A DNA stretch of 64,000 nt from Nocardioidaceae bacterium UBA4001 (GTDB lineage: Bacteria > Actinomycetota > Actinomycetes > Propionibacteriales > Nocardioidaceae): assembly GCA_002384855.1 (NCBI GenBank), contig DGBP01000022.1:54792-118791 (forward strand), read 5' to 3'. Each line of letters begins with the position of its first letter. Within the stretch, counting starts at the first letter, position 1. The translations under genes were made by a program, and so were the position numbers. Below, piece after piece: positions 8,785 to 17,178 of the stretch. Below the pieces are notes generated by a model, which was given only the letters and a program-made list of their open reading frames with translations, made no database searches and was not told the origin of the DNA.

Positions 8785-8977
8785 TCAGCGCCGGGACGCG
8801 CAGGCGACGCTCGAAGGCGATCGTGGCTCCCTCCGGGTCGTGCTCGTCGTCGGCGTTGGAGGTCTCCGCGGCGTCGACGATCCCGGTGAACGTCGCGGTC
8901 AGACCCGCGAGGCGCCGTTCGGTCTCGTGCCTCTCCCCGGCGAGCCTCGCCCGCGCCTCGTCGTACTCCTCACCCAT
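8785..8977 (-). pseudogene. TraR/DksA-family remnant with internal deletion
   Basis: The first 57 codons are a normal DksA/TraR coiled-coil start (EEYDEARARLAGERHETERR, then DDEHDPEGATIAFER). The sequence then jumps directly, in another frame, to codons reading VACASRR and a stop at 8787-8785, which looks like the usual CxxC-containing C-terminus. About 45 codons holding the rest of the zinc finger are missing, and the intact frame runs antisense into the DinB gene. I infer one internal deletion that also shifted the frame. An unbroken relative would be an RNA-polymerase secondary-channel regulator of about 110 residues. Confidence 0.7.
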
Positions 8978-8993
8978 GCTCGTCCCCGGACGG

Positions 8994-9575
8994 TCAGCGG
9001 AACCGGACCGACAGCACGCCGGTGACCGACCCGGCCACGACGTCGGCGACCTTCTGCTGGTGCGGGTCCGACGGACCCTCGAGCACGACGTGCCCGTCCT
9101 CGACGTCGACCTGGTACTCCAGCCCGGCGCTGCGGAGCAGCTCGTCGATCTCGGCGCCGATCGCGTCGTCGCTGCGTGCGAGGAGATGAACCACGTCGCT
9201 GCGGCTCACGACACCGACCACGCGGTCGCGCTCCACGACGGGGAGCATCTTCACCGCGGTCGTGGTCATCACCTCCACGGCGTCGCTCAGGTCGCTCTCG
9301 GGCGAGACGGTCATCGAGAGGGTGGTCATCACGTCCTCCACGGTGCGCGGCTCGGGACGGCTGTGCTCGTGAGGGATCATGTGCGTCCGGTCGTCCTCGC
9401 GCACGGCGTCGCGCAGGAGGTCGGCCTCGCTGACGACGCCGAGCAGCCGCCCGTCCCCGTCCACGACCGGCAGCGCCGTGACCCGGTGGCGGTCGAGCAT
9501 GCGCAGCCCGTCCTTCGCCGAGGTCCTGGCGGCGACTGTGATCGCCGGTGCGGTCATCACGTCACGGACGAGCAT
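8994..9575 (-). CDS. CBS-domain pair plus BON-domain protein
   Basis: A 193-residue cytosolic protein with two CBS motifs (MLVRDVMTAPAITVAARTS and TVEDVMTTLSMTVSPES), each followed by a VTALPVVDGDGRLLGVVSEADLL-like unit, and then a short BON-like domain from about residue 140 (VDVEDGHVVLEG). CBS pairs bind adenine nucleotides and gate other activities; BON domains bind membranes or proteins. The ATG at 9575 is chosen for GGAGGTGGACCGACG upstream, although the frame is open to 9680. It is divergent from the universal stress gene, sharing a 161-bp control region; such pairs are common in actinobacterial dormancy regulons. Confidence 0.85.
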   Translation of the reverse strand: MLVRDVMTAPAITVAARTSAKDGLRMLDRHRVTALPVVDGDGRLLGVVSEADLLRDAVREDDRTHMIPHEHSRPEPRTVEDVMTTLSMTVSPESDLSDAVEVMTTTAVKMLPVVERDRVVGVVSRSDVVHLLARSDDAIGAEIDELLRSAGLEYQVDVEDGHVVLEGPSDPHQQKVADVVAGSVTGVLSVRFR

Positions 9576-9643
9576 CGTCGGTCCACCTCCATGGTCGGGC
9601 GTCGTCGTGACGCCATCCTGTCCGGCGTGCCGCAGTCCAGACA

Positions 9644-9657
9644 GGGTCCAACGTCCC
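9644..9657. promoter_or_regulatory. Possible DosR/DevR-like palindrome
   Basis: GGGTCCAACGTCCC matches 11 of 14 positions of the DosR consensus core GGGACTWWAGTCCC. It lies in the divergent region between the CBS-BON and universal stress genes, two gene types usually under DosR control. No DosR/DosS gene is visible in the window, and GC-rich DNA yields such matches by chance. Confidence 0.35.
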
Positions 9658-9736
9658 GCGGCCACAGTGACTGCCGGCACTCGCGGCCGCCTGCCCGGTG
9701 CGCCAACCTGGAAGCGACCGAAGAGGAGGACTCACC

Positions 9737-10675
9737 ATGGTCAAGGACATGAACCTGCCCGTCGTCGTAGGTGTCGACGGTAGCGAGCAGAGCGACCGGG
9801 CGGTGCGCTACGCCGTTCGCGAGGCGCGTCGGCGCGGTGTCGGGGTCATGCTCGTCCATGCCGTGCACGAGACCGCACCGATGGCCGCGATGCTGCCGTT
9901 GTACAGCGTCGAGGCGTTCACGGAGGTCGGCCGGCGGCTGGTCGAGGACGGAACCGAGATCGCCCACGAGGTGGACCCGCAGGTCGCCGTGAAGACGTCG
10001 GTCAGGGCAGGCGGCCGCGTCGGTGTCCTCGTCGAGCTCGGAGAGCACGCCTCGGCGATCGTGCTGGGGCACCGCTCGCGCTCCCTCGCCGGCCGCGTCC
10101 TCACCAGCTCGACCACCACGGGCGTGGCCGCGCGTGCCCACTGCCCGGTCATCAGCGTCCCCGACGCCTGGTCCGAGGCCGAGGACAAGGGTCGCGTCGT
10201 CGTGGGGGTCGACGAGTCCGACGCGTCGCACGACGCCCTGGTCCTCGCCTTCCACGAGGCCGCCAGGAGGAAGGCCGCGCTGGTCGTGCTGCACGCATGG
10301 AAGCTCCCGACCGCCTACGACGACATCGGCTACGTCCAGGTCTCCGGCGAGGAGTGGATGGCGTCGGCGACCGAGCAGCTGGACAAGATGCTCGCACCCT
10401 TCCGCGAGGTACACCCGGACGTGACCGTGGAGGTCGACCTGCGACACGAGTTCGCAGGACCGGCGATGGTGTCGGCCACGGAGGACGCCGACCTCATGGT
10501 GGTGGGCCGTCGCGGGCACGGTGCCCCGCTCGGGATCTACCTGGGCTCGCTGGCCCGGATGCTCATCCGGGAGGGTGCCTGCCCGATCGAGGTGGCGCCG
10601 CAGCACGGTCGACACGAGCCCAAGGCCGAGGAACGTCACATCGCCACCGCCGACGAGGTCTCTCCCGAGGCCTGA
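9737..10675 (+). CDS. Tandem universal stress protein
   Basis: A 312-residue protein made of two UspA domains, about residues 6-145 and 153-295. Each starts with a VVVGVDGSEQS- or VVVGVDESDAS-type strand-loop. The second keeps an ATP-binding loop (VVGRRGHGAPLGIYLGSLA) near the G2xG9xG(S/T) pattern; the first has a variant (GHRSRSLAGRVLTSS). Tandem Usps are ATP-binding stress or dormancy proteins of the cytosol. The ATG follows GAGGAGGACTCACC; the frame is open upstream to 9698 but that start lacks a ribosome site. A strong hairpin follows at 10700. Confidence 0.9.
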   Translation: MVKDMNLPVVVGVDGSEQSDRAVRYAVREARRRGVGVMLVHAVHETAPMAAMLPLYSVEAFTEVGRRLVEDGTEIAHEVDPQVAVKTSVRAGGRVGVLVELGEHASAIVLGHRSRSLAGRVLTSSTTTGVAARAHCPVISVPDAWSEAEDKGRVVVGVDESDASHDALVLAFHEAARRKAALVVLHAWKLPTAYDDIGYVQVSGEEWMASATEQLDKMLAPFREVHPDVTVEVDLRHEFAGPAMVSATEDADLMVVGRRGHGAPLGIYLGSLARMLIREGACPIEVAPQHGRHEPKAEERHIATADEVSPEA

Positions 10676-10699
10676 GCAGCCGGGAGCCGTACCGGACGG

Positions 10700-10727
10700 G
10701 GGCACGGGAGAAAGGTCTTCCGTGCCC
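10700..10727. terminator. Hairpin between convergent genes
   Basis: GGGCACGG is perfectly complementary to CCGTGCCC across 12 nt that themselves extend the stem (GAGA/TCTT with one G-T pair), leaving an AAGG tetraloop: about 12 bp in all. It follows the universal stress gene by 24 nt and lies past the end of the opposing AI-2E operon. No T run is present. Confidence 0.7.
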
Positions 10728-10818
10728 GTCCACCACGGTTGTCGCCGGCGACGACCCGCGGCCCCGCGGCAGCGGTGAGCGCGGTCGACGACCGGCTACC
10801 CGCCGGCCGTCGGGCTGC

Positions 10819-11952
10819 TCAACGCTCTCCTGCTGGTGGTGCTGCTGCTGGTCCCGTCCGCGCTCGCCGTGCCTTCCGCCCGCCCGTCGCGGGCATCGCT
10901 GCACCGCCCGTGATCAGCGGGCGGACCCAGTGGGTGCGGGGGTCGGCGTCGACGAGCACCGCCTTGGCGAACAGGGTCAACGGCACCGCGAGGAGTGCGC
11001 CCATGCTGCCGAGCGTGAACGCCCAGAACACCAGCGACAGCATGGTGATCGTGGTCGAGAGGCCGACCGCGTCGCCGACGACCTTCGGCTGGATCACGGT
11101 CTGCACGGCCACGTTGAGCACGCTGTAGACGACCAGGACCCAGATCATCAGGCTCGGGCCGCCCTCGAGGAGCCCGATGAGGGCGGGCGGCACCACGCCG
11201 AGCACGAACCCGATGTTGGGGATGTAGTTGGTGACGAACGACAGCAGGCCCCACAGCAGTGCCACGGGCACCCCGAGCCAGGCCAGCGCGACGGTGTCGA
11301 GCACGGCGACGATGAGCCCGAACACCGTCGAGACCACGATGTAGCGACGGGTCGCCACGCCGAAGGAGGTCATCGCGGCCACCCAGTGCTCGTGCGCTGC
11401 AGGGAGGTGGCGCAGCCGCGACGAGAAGCCGGACGCGTCGATCACCATGAACAGCACGAGCGTCACGACGAGGAACAACCCGGACAGGACGCCGACCAGC
11501 CCGCTCACCAGGCTGCCGGCGAGGCTGACCAGCCGGTTCAGGTCGAAACCGGCCAGCATGCCCTCGATCTGCGCCTCGCCGACGCCCTGGCGGCTCAGCC
11601 AGTCCACGGCGGAGGCGAGGAGACGCTCCATCTCGGGCTGGTACGTCGGCAGCAGGGTGGCGAACCGGGCGAGGGCGACGGTCAACGCCACGGTGAAGCC
11701 GATCAGGCCGACGTAGACGATCCCCAGGGCCAGCAGCACGCCCACCCAACCGGGGAGGCCGCGTCGCGTCAGGGCGGCTCGCACCGGCTGCGTCCCGATG
11801 GTCAGGACGAGCGCGAGGAACGTGGGGCCGACGATGCCGCCCAGGCTGCGCAGGCCACCGACCACGATCCAGGCGGCGGCGAAGCCGATGAGCAGCACGA
11901 CGACCCGCGGGATGCCGGGGCCGGCCGGCGGCTGCGGTCGCGGGGAGGCCAT
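10819..11952 (-). CDS. AI-2E / PerM-family membrane transporter
   Basis: A 377-residue polytopic membrane protein with about seven to eight hydrophobic segments and the family signature GLLSFVTNYIPNIGFVLGVVPP, then IQPKVVGDAVGLSTTITMLSL. The family includes the AI-2 exporter TqsA and Na+/H+-antiporting members; the substrate here is unknown. A short Arg/Ala-rich tail follows the last segment. It starts seven bases after the acyl carrier protein gene and is the last gene of the acs-E1-E2-ACP operon, so its cargo may be linked to that pathway. Confidence 0.88.
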   Translation of the reverse strand: MASPRPQPPAGPGIPRVVVLLIGFAAAWIVVGGLRSLGGIVGPTFLALVLTIGTQPVRAALTRRGLPGWVGVLLALGIVYVGLIGFTVALTVALARFATLLPTYQPEMERLLASAVDWLSRQGVGEAQIEGMLAGFDLNRLVSLAGSLVSGLVGVLSGLFLVVTLVLFMVIDASGFSSRLRHLPAAHEHWVAAMTSFGVATRRYIVVSTVFGLIVAVLDTVALAWLGVPVALLWGLLSFVTNYIPNIGFVLGVVPPALIGLLEGGPSLMIWVLVVYSVLNVAVQTVIQPKVVGDAVGLSTTITMLSLVFWAFTLGSMGALLAVPLTLFAKAVLVDADPRTHWVRPLITGGAAMPATGGRKARRARTGPAAAPPAGER

Positions 11953-11959
11953 GACGGTC

Positions 11960-12211
11960 TCACCCGGCTCGTCGTACCAGGAGGTCCGTGCACCCCGTGG
12001 CCGTGGTCAGCTCGGGGTAGTCGTCCTCGTCGATGCGCACACCGGTCTCCGTCGCCAGCAGCTCGACGAAGCTGAGGAAGTCGAGGGAGTCGAGCTCGAA
12101 GGCGGCGCGCAGGTCCGCGTCGTCCCCGACCGACGCGACGTCCGCGTCGGGGACGATCCGGCGAACGGCGCGCTCGACGACGTCCCTGGCCTGCTCGCGG
12201 GTGATCGTCAT
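11960..12211 (-). CDS. Free-standing acyl carrier protein
   Basis: An 83-residue acidic four-helix carrier. ELDSLDFLSFVELL holds the DSL motif whose Ser takes 4'-phosphopantetheine, about residue 41. Its ATG overlaps the stop of the E2 gene by ATGA, so the two are translationally coupled. The frame is open further upstream only as a shadow of E2. A dedicated ACP inside a 2-oxoacid dehydrogenase operon is unexpected, because E2 normally gives its acyl group to free CoA; here it might serve as acceptor or carry a downstream acyl intermediate. No ketosynthase or phosphopantetheinyl transferase is nearby. Confidence 0.9.
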   Translation of the reverse strand: MTITREQARDVVERAVRRIVPDADVASVGDDADLRAAFELDSLDFLSFVELLATETGVRIDEDDYPELTTATGCTDLLVRRAG

Positions 12212-13443
12212 AGCTCCTCCGGGTGCTGCAGCAGCTCGTCGAGGGTGGTGAGGAACCTCGCGCCGGTCGCCCCGTCGGTCGCGCGGTGGTCGCCGGAGAG
12301 CGTCAGCCGCACGGTCGGACGGACGCCGAGCAGCCCGTCCACCGCCCACGGGCGCTCCACGACCCGCCCGACGCCGAGCAGCGCGACCTGAGGCGGGTAG
12401 ATCACCCCGATGACCTCCTCGACGCCCTGGTCACCGAGGTCGGTCACGGTCAGGGTCGGGTCTGCCATCTCGGCGCGCCGCAGCCGTCCGGCACGGGCGC
12501 GAGAGACCAGGTCGCGCAGGGCCGCCATCACCTCCGGCAGGCTGAGGTCGGCGGTGCGGTGGATCGCGGGCGCGACGAGGGCGCCGTCGCGGACGTGGAC
12601 GGCCACCCCGAGGTGCACCTCCGGCGCCGGGACGAACGCGTCGTCGACCCAGAACCCGTTCAGCCCAGGGTGCCGGCGCGCCGCGAGCGCCGCGGCCTTG
12701 AGCACCGCGGCCGCAGGCACGATCCGCTCCGCCACGGAGCGTTCTCGGTTCGTGCGGCGCAGCCACTCGGTCAGCGCGTGCAGGTCGACGGTGGTGGCCA
12801 CGTAGTAGTGCGGGATCTCCCGCTTCGCCCTCGACATGAGTGCGGCGATCGTCTCCCTGCGCGCGCTGCGCGCGCTGCGCGCGGGAGGAGCGGAGGACTC
12901 GAGGGCGACCGGTTCCTCGACCGCGGGGGAGTCCGGGACCTGCTCGGTCGTCGTGGCCCGGGCAGCCAGCACGTCCTCGGCGTGGACGGCCCCGTCCGCG
13001 CCGGAGCCGCTCACCCGGTCCAGGTCGACGCCGAGCTCCCGGGCCAGCCGGCGGGCGTACGGCGACACCCGGCCGCCGGGCCTTCCCCCGACCGGGACCA
13101 CGACGGGCCCCGGGGACGGCGCCGGGACGACGACCTGCCCGGGCGACGGGGCGGGTCTCGAGGCTGCTGCCGGGGCGGCGGACTGCTCCGGAGCCGCCAC
13201 GGTCATGCCCACCGCGACGAGCCGGGCCAGGGGCGTGCCGACCGCGACCCGGGTGCCGGGCTCCACGAGGAGCGCCTCGACGACGCCGTCGTCGAAGGAC
13301 TCCACCTCGATGGCCGACTTGTCCGTGTCCACGACCGCCATCGGGTCCCCGCGGTGGACGGTGTCACCGGCGCGCACGAGCCATTCCACGAGCGTCCCGG
13401 CGTCCATGTCCGCGCCGAGCGAGGGCATCGTGAACTCGGGCAC
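12208..13443 (-). CDS. 2-oxoacid dehydrogenase dihydrolipoamide acyltransferase (E2)
   Basis: A 411-residue E2. A lipoyl domain occupies residues 1-77 with DTDKSAIEVES (lipoyl Lys about 43). A Pro/Ala linker follows, then a peripheral subunit-binding domain (about 127-162, VSPYARRLARELGVDL) and the catalytic acyltransferase domain (about 195-411) with the active-site HRATDG. The start is GTG, placed immediately after the E1beta stop. A 9-bp unit repeated three times at 12857-12883 encodes ARSARSARR in the second linker. There is no E3 gene in the operon, so lipoamide dehydrogenase must come from elsewhere. Confidence 0.92.
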   Translation of the reverse strand: MPEFTMPSLGADMDAGTLVEWLVRAGDTVHRGDPMAVVDTDKSAIEVESFDDGVVEALLVEPGTRVAVGTPLARLVAVGMTVAAPEQSAAPAAASRPAPSPGQVVVPAPSPGPVVVPVGGRPGGRVSPYARRLARELGVDLDRVSGSGADGAVHAEDVLAARATTTEQVPDSPAVEEPVALESSAPPARSARSARRETIAALMSRAKREIPHYYVATTVDLHALTEWLRRTNRERSVAERIVPAAAVLKAAALAARRHPGLNGFWVDDAFVPAPEVHLGVAVHVRDGALVAPAIHRTADLSLPEVMAALRDLVSRARAGRLRRAEMADPTLTVTDLGDQGVEEVIGVIYPPQVALLGVGRVVERPWAVDGLLGVRPTVRLTLSGDHRATDGATGARFLTTLDELLQHPEEL

Positions 13444-14439
13444 TCAGGACACCACCTTCCGGGCGGCGGCGACGACGGTCGCGACCTGCGGAAGCGCCGC
13501 CTCCTCCAGGTGCTTGGCGTAGGGCATCGGCACCTCCGCGGAGCACACCCGCTCCACCGGGGCGTCGAGCTCGAAGAAGCACTGCTCGGTGATCCGCGCG
13601 CTGACCTCGGCCGCGAGGCTCCCGCTGCGCCAGCCCTCGTCGACGACGACGGCACGGTGGGTGCGGCGCACCGACTCCATGATCGTCGCGTCGTCGAGCG
13701 GCCGGAGCACACGCAGGTCGATCACCTCGACCTCGATACCGCCGGCGCTGAGCTCGTCGGCTGCCGTCATGGACGTGGACAGCGAGCCGCCGTAGCTGAC
13801 CAGGGTCAGGTCACGGCCAGGCCGTCGTACGGCGGCCCGCTGGATGTCGACGTGACCGGCGCCCGTCGCGAGCGCGCCGCTCATGTTGTAGAGCGAGCCG
13901 TGCTCGAACAGCAGCACCGGGTCGGGGTCCTGCAGGGCGGTCCACAGCATGCCCCGGGCGTCCTCGAGGGTCGCGGGTGCGATCACCTTCAGGCCGGGGA
14001 TGTGGGCGTACCAGCCCTCCAGGCTGTGGGAGTGCTGAGCGGCGAGCTGCCGTCCCGCGCCGGTGGTCATCCGGATCACCAGCGGCACGTTGAGCTGCCC
14101 GCCGGACATGTGCAGCAGGGTCGCGGCGTTGTTCAGGATCTGGTCGAGGGCCAGCATGCTGAAGTTGACCGTCATGATCTCGACGATCGGGCGCATGCCG
14201 CCCAGGGCCGCCCCGATGCCGGCACCCACGAACGTCGACTCCGACAGCGGGGTGTCGCGGACACGCTCCGGGCCGAACTCCTCGAGGAGGCCGAGGGTGA
14301 CCGCGAAGCAGCCGCCGTAGGACCCGACGTCCTCGCCCATGAGGAAGACGCGGTCGTCCTCGCGCAGGGCCTCGCGCAGGGCCTCGCGCAGGGCCTCGCG
14401 GTAGGTGGTCTCTGTGGTCGTGACCGGTGCCGTGGTCAT
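13444..14439 (-). CDS. 2-oxoacid (pyruvate-type) dehydrogenase E1 component beta subunit
   Basis: A 331-residue transketolase-like subunit with FLMGEDVGSYGGCF, DTPLSESTFVGAGIGAALGG, QILNNAATLLHMSGG and the C-terminal LRVLRPLDD..RRTHRAVVVDEG segment. It pairs with the alpha subunit to decarboxylate a 2-oxoacid with thiamine diphosphate. The residues around LRDTPLSE and the alpha partner suggest pyruvate or acetoin rather than branched-chain substrates, but this is inference. The N-terminus carries a REAL repeat (see separate entry). It starts two bases after the alpha stop. Confidence 0.92.
   Translation of the reverse strand: MTTAPVTTTETTYREALREALREALREDDRVFLMGEDVGSYGGCFAVTLGLLEEFGPERVRDTPLSESTFVGAGIGAALGGMRPIVEIMTVNFSMLALDQILNNAATLLHMSGGQLNVPLVIRMTTGAGRQLAAQHSHSLEGWYAHIPGLKVIAPATLEDARGMLWTALQDPDPVLLFEHGSLYNMSGALATGAGHVDIQRAAVRRPGRDLTLVSYGGSLSTSMTAADELSAGGIEVEVIDLRVLRPLDDATIMESVRRTHRAVVVDEGWRSGSLAAEVSARITEQCFFELDAPVERVCSAEVPMPYAKHLEEAALPQVATVVAAARKVVS
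14358..14400 (-). repeat. 12-bp microsatellite in the E1beta N-terminus
   Basis: Three perfect 12-bp units (cctcgcgcaggg on the + strand) plus a partial fourth encode YREALREALREALRED near residues 13-28 of E1beta. The unit count keeps the frame, so slippage would lengthen or shorten a helix by four residues. Confidence 0.85.
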
Positions 14440-14440
14440 C

Positions 14441-15454
14441 TCACACCTCCGCGGGGTCGCTGTAGACGAAGCGGGTCAGCTCGTCGACGTCCTCGAGGGG
14501 CGACTCCTCGGCGAAGCGGACCGCGGCGTCGACCTCGGCGGTCGCCTCCGCCACGAGGACCTCGCGGTCGGCGTCGGTGAGCTCCCCGTCCTCCCGCATC
14601 CGCCGGGCCAGCAGCTCGAGCGGGTCGCGCTCGCGCCAGGCCGCCACCTCGGCCTTGTCCCGGTAGCGGTCGGGGTCGAACATCGAGTGCGCCCGGAACC
14701 GGTAGGTCCGCAGCTCCAGGAAGACCGGCCCGCCACCGTTGCGGATCCGCTCGAGCGCGCGTGCGGTGGCCTCCTCCACCGCGAGCACGTCCATCCCGTC
14801 GACGGTCCAGGAGGCGACGCCGTACGACGCCGCCCGCAGGGCCAGGTCGGTCTGGGCGTGCGACTTCGCGAGTGCGGTGCCCATCGCGTACAGGTTGTTC
14901 TCGCAGGCGAACAGCACCGGCAGGTGCCACAGCGCGGCGAGGTTCAACGACTCGTGGAACTCGCCCTCGGCGAACGCGCCGTCGCCGAAGAAGCAGACGG
15001 TGGCCCGGCGCCGGGACCGCATCCGGTCCGCGAGCGCGAGTCCGACGGCCGGCGGGAGCCCGCCGCCGACGATCGCGTTGCCGCCGTAGAACCGCCTCGA
15101 GGCGTCGAACAGGTGCATCGACCCGCCGCGGCCGCGGCTGCAGCCGGTGACCTTGCCGTACATCTCGGCCATCACCGAGTCCATCGGCACCCCACGCGCC
15201 AGCGCGTGGCCGTGCTCCCGGTAGGTGGAGACGACCGCGTCGTCGTCCTCCAGCAGGCCGCAGACGCCTGCCGCGACCGCCTCCTCGCCGATCGCGACAT
15301 GGAGGAAGCCACGGATCTTGGTCGCGCTGTACAGCTCGACGCATCGCTCCTCGAAGACCCGGATCCGGGTCATCTCCCGCAGCAGGTCGAGCCGGCGGCC
15401 GTTCCTTGTCCCGGTCGTCTCCTTGCGGGTCGCCAACAACGGTCGTCCGCTCAT
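14441..15454 (-). CDS. 2-oxoacid (pyruvate/acetoin-type) dehydrogenase E1 component alpha subunit
   Basis: A 337-residue thiamine diphosphate subunit. It has STYREHGHALARG, GCSRGRGGSMHLFD, the cofactor motif GDGAFAEGEFHESLN..ENN (about residues 157-187) and TYRFRAHSMFDPDRYR, as in PdhA/AcoA proteins. Its ATG overlaps the stop of the acyl-CoA synthetase by ATGA. With E1beta and E2 it forms a complex that oxidatively decarboxylates a 2-oxoacid, with acyl transfer to E2 lipoate. Confidence 0.92.
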   Translation of the reverse strand: MSGRPLLATRKETTGTRNGRRLDLLREMTRIRVFEERCVELYSATKIRGFLHVAIGEEAVAAGVCGLLEDDDAVVSTYREHGHALARGVPMDSVMAEMYGKVTGCSRGRGGSMHLFDASRRFYGGNAIVGGGLPPAVGLALADRMRSRRRATVCFFGDGAFAEGEFHESLNLAALWHLPVLFACENNLYAMGTALAKSHAQTDLALRAASYGVASWTVDGMDVLAVEEATARALERIRNGGGPVFLELRTYRFRAHSMFDPDRYRDKAEVAAWRERDPLELLARRMREDGELTDADREVLVAEATAEVDAAVRFAEESPLEDVDELTRFVYSDPAEV

Positions 15455-17178
15455 GACTCACGCTCCAACGTCGACAGGTCGCCCTCCGGAAGGCCGAGCT
15501 CGCGGGCCTTGAGCAGGCGGCGCATGACCTTCCCGCTGCGGGTGTGCGGCAGGTGGGGGTCGAAGACCAGCTCGCGCGGGGCGACCGATCCCAGCCGGCG
15601 CCGGCCGAAGGCGACCAGCTCCAGGCGCAGCTCCTCGGTCGGCTCGTAGCCGTCCTTGAGGGTGACGAAGGCCTTGACCACCTCGCCGGCCACCGGGTCG
15701 GGCTTGCCGATGACGCCCGCCTCGGCGACCGCGGGGTGCTCCATCAGCGCGCTCTCGACCTCGAACGGGCCGATCAGGTGGCCCGCGGACTTGATCACGT
15801 CGTCGCCGCGGCCGACGAACCAGAACCAGCCGTCCTCGTCGCGGCGCACGAGGTCGCCGGTGAGGTACCAGCCGCCGACGAAGCAGCGCTCGTACCGCTC
15901 CTGCTCGCCGAGGTAGGTCCGGAACATCGACGGCCACCCCGGCCGCAGCGCGAGCTCGCCGGTCCCGCCGGGACCGAGCTCGGCGACCTCGCAGTCGTCG
16001 ACGAGGACCCGCCCGTCCTCACCACGGGCGAGCACGCCGGCCTCGACGCCGGGGATCGGCATGCCCATCGAGCCGGGTCGCACCGGGACGTCGGCCCGGT
16101 TGCTGATCATGATCGCGCCGGTCTCGGTCTGCCACCAGTTGTCGAGCACCGGCCGGTGGAAGGTCTCCTGGCCCCACTCGACGACCTCGGGGTTCAGCGG
16201 CTCGCCGACGCTGGCGATGTGCCGGAGCGCGGAGAGGTCGTAGCCCTCGAGGAGCCCGGCGCCGGCTCGCATGAGCATGCGCAGCGCGGTGGGGGCGGTG
16301 TACCAGACGGTGACGTGCTGGTCCTGGAGGATCGAGTACCAGCGCCGCGGCGCGAACTCCCCGCTGTCGCACACGACGGTCGAGCCGTGGGTGAGCGGGG
16401 CGACGATGCCGTACGACGTGCCGGTGACCCAGCCGGGGTCGGCGGTGCACCAGAAGACGTCGTCGCGACCCAGCCCGAGGGCGTACGACGCCGTGGCGTG
16501 ATGTGCGACCACGGCCTCGTGCACGTGCAGCGCGCCCTTCGGGGTGCCCGTCGTACCACTGGTGAAGTGCAGCAGCGCCGGTGTCTCGGGGTCGGTCGCG
16601 GGGATGTCGTAGGTCCGCTCGGACCGGGCGAGGAGCTCCGGGAGCGACAGGGTCCCGGCCACCTCTCCGGGGGCGGCGTCGACGAGGAGCACGTGCGCCA
16701 GCTCGGGGAGCTCCTCCCGCATCGGCTCCACGCGCCGGCGGTACAGCCCGGTGGTCGTGACGAGGACCCGGCCGTGGCCGAGGGTGAGGCGCTGGCGGAT
16801 GGGCTCGGGACCGAACGCCGTGAACAGCGGGCTGAAGACCGAGGTGTGCTTCAGGGTGCCCAACGCGGTGACGTAGGTGTCGACCCCTCGGCCGAGCAGC
16901 GAGAACACCACCTCGCCGGGAGCGACCCCGAGGCCGTCCAGCGCGTGGGCGAACGCCGAGGTCAGGCCGGCCAGCTCCGCGTAGGAGACCTCGGTGAGGC
17001 CGCCGTCCGGTGCGATGACGCGCAGCGCGGTCCGGACACCGTCACCGTGGAGCACGTGACGGTCCACCGCCTCGTGCGCGATGTTCAGGCCGCGACCGTC
17101 CGGGAGACCGTCGAGCAGCCGGCGCGCGGCCGCCCAGGCCTCCGTGCTCGTGGCGCGTACCTGGCCGACGGCGGTCAT
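15451..17178 (-). CDS. Acetyl-CoA synthetase-like AMP-forming acyl-CoA ligase
   Basis: A 575-residue ANL-superfamily ligase. Motifs: LLHFTSGTTGTPKGALH (P-loop), WCTADPGWVTGTSYG, DNWWQTETG (A5 motif typical of acetyl/propionyl-CoA synthetases), GWYLTGDLVRRDEDGWFWFVGRGDDVIKSAGH and a C-terminal PHTRSGKVMRR with the catalytic, acetylatable Lys. It is shorter than classic AcsA (about 650). It activates a short carboxylic acid, probably acetate, to acyl-CoA. The ATG at 17178 overlaps the previous stop (TGATG); a GTG three bases earlier is possible. It starts the coupled acs-E1alpha-E1beta-E2-ACP series. Confidence 0.88.
   Translation of the reverse strand: MTAVGQVRATSTEAWAAARRLLDGLPDGRGLNIAHEAVDRHVLHGDGVRTALRVIAPDGGLTEVSYAELAGLTSAFAHALDGLGVAPGEVVFSLLGRGVDTYVTALGTLKHTSVFSPLFTAFGPEPIRQRLTLGHGRVLVTTTGLYRRRVEPMREELPELAHVLLVDAAPGEVAGTLSLPELLARSERTYDIPATDPETPALLHFTSGTTGTPKGALHVHEAVVAHHATASYALGLGRDDVFWCTADPGWVTGTSYGIVAPLTHGSTVVCDSGEFAPRRWYSILQDQHVTVWYTAPTALRMLMRAGAGLLEGYDLSALRHIASVGEPLNPEVVEWGQETFHRPVLDNWWQTETGAIMISNRADVPVRPGSMGMPIPGVEAGVLARGEDGRVLVDDCEVAELGPGGTGELALRPGWPSMFRTYLGEQERYERCFVGGWYLTGDLVRRDEDGWFWFVGRGDDVIKSAGHLIGPFEVESALMEHPAVAEAGVIGKPDPVAGEVVKAFVTLKDGYEPTEELRLELVAFGRRRLGSVAPRELVFDPHLPHTRSGKVMRRLLKARELGLPEGDLSTLERES

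Noticed and set aside
10297..12075. A 592-codon + strand frame across the universal stress and AI-2E genes
   Set aside because: It spans two convergent real genes, has no domain and is explained by codon bias.
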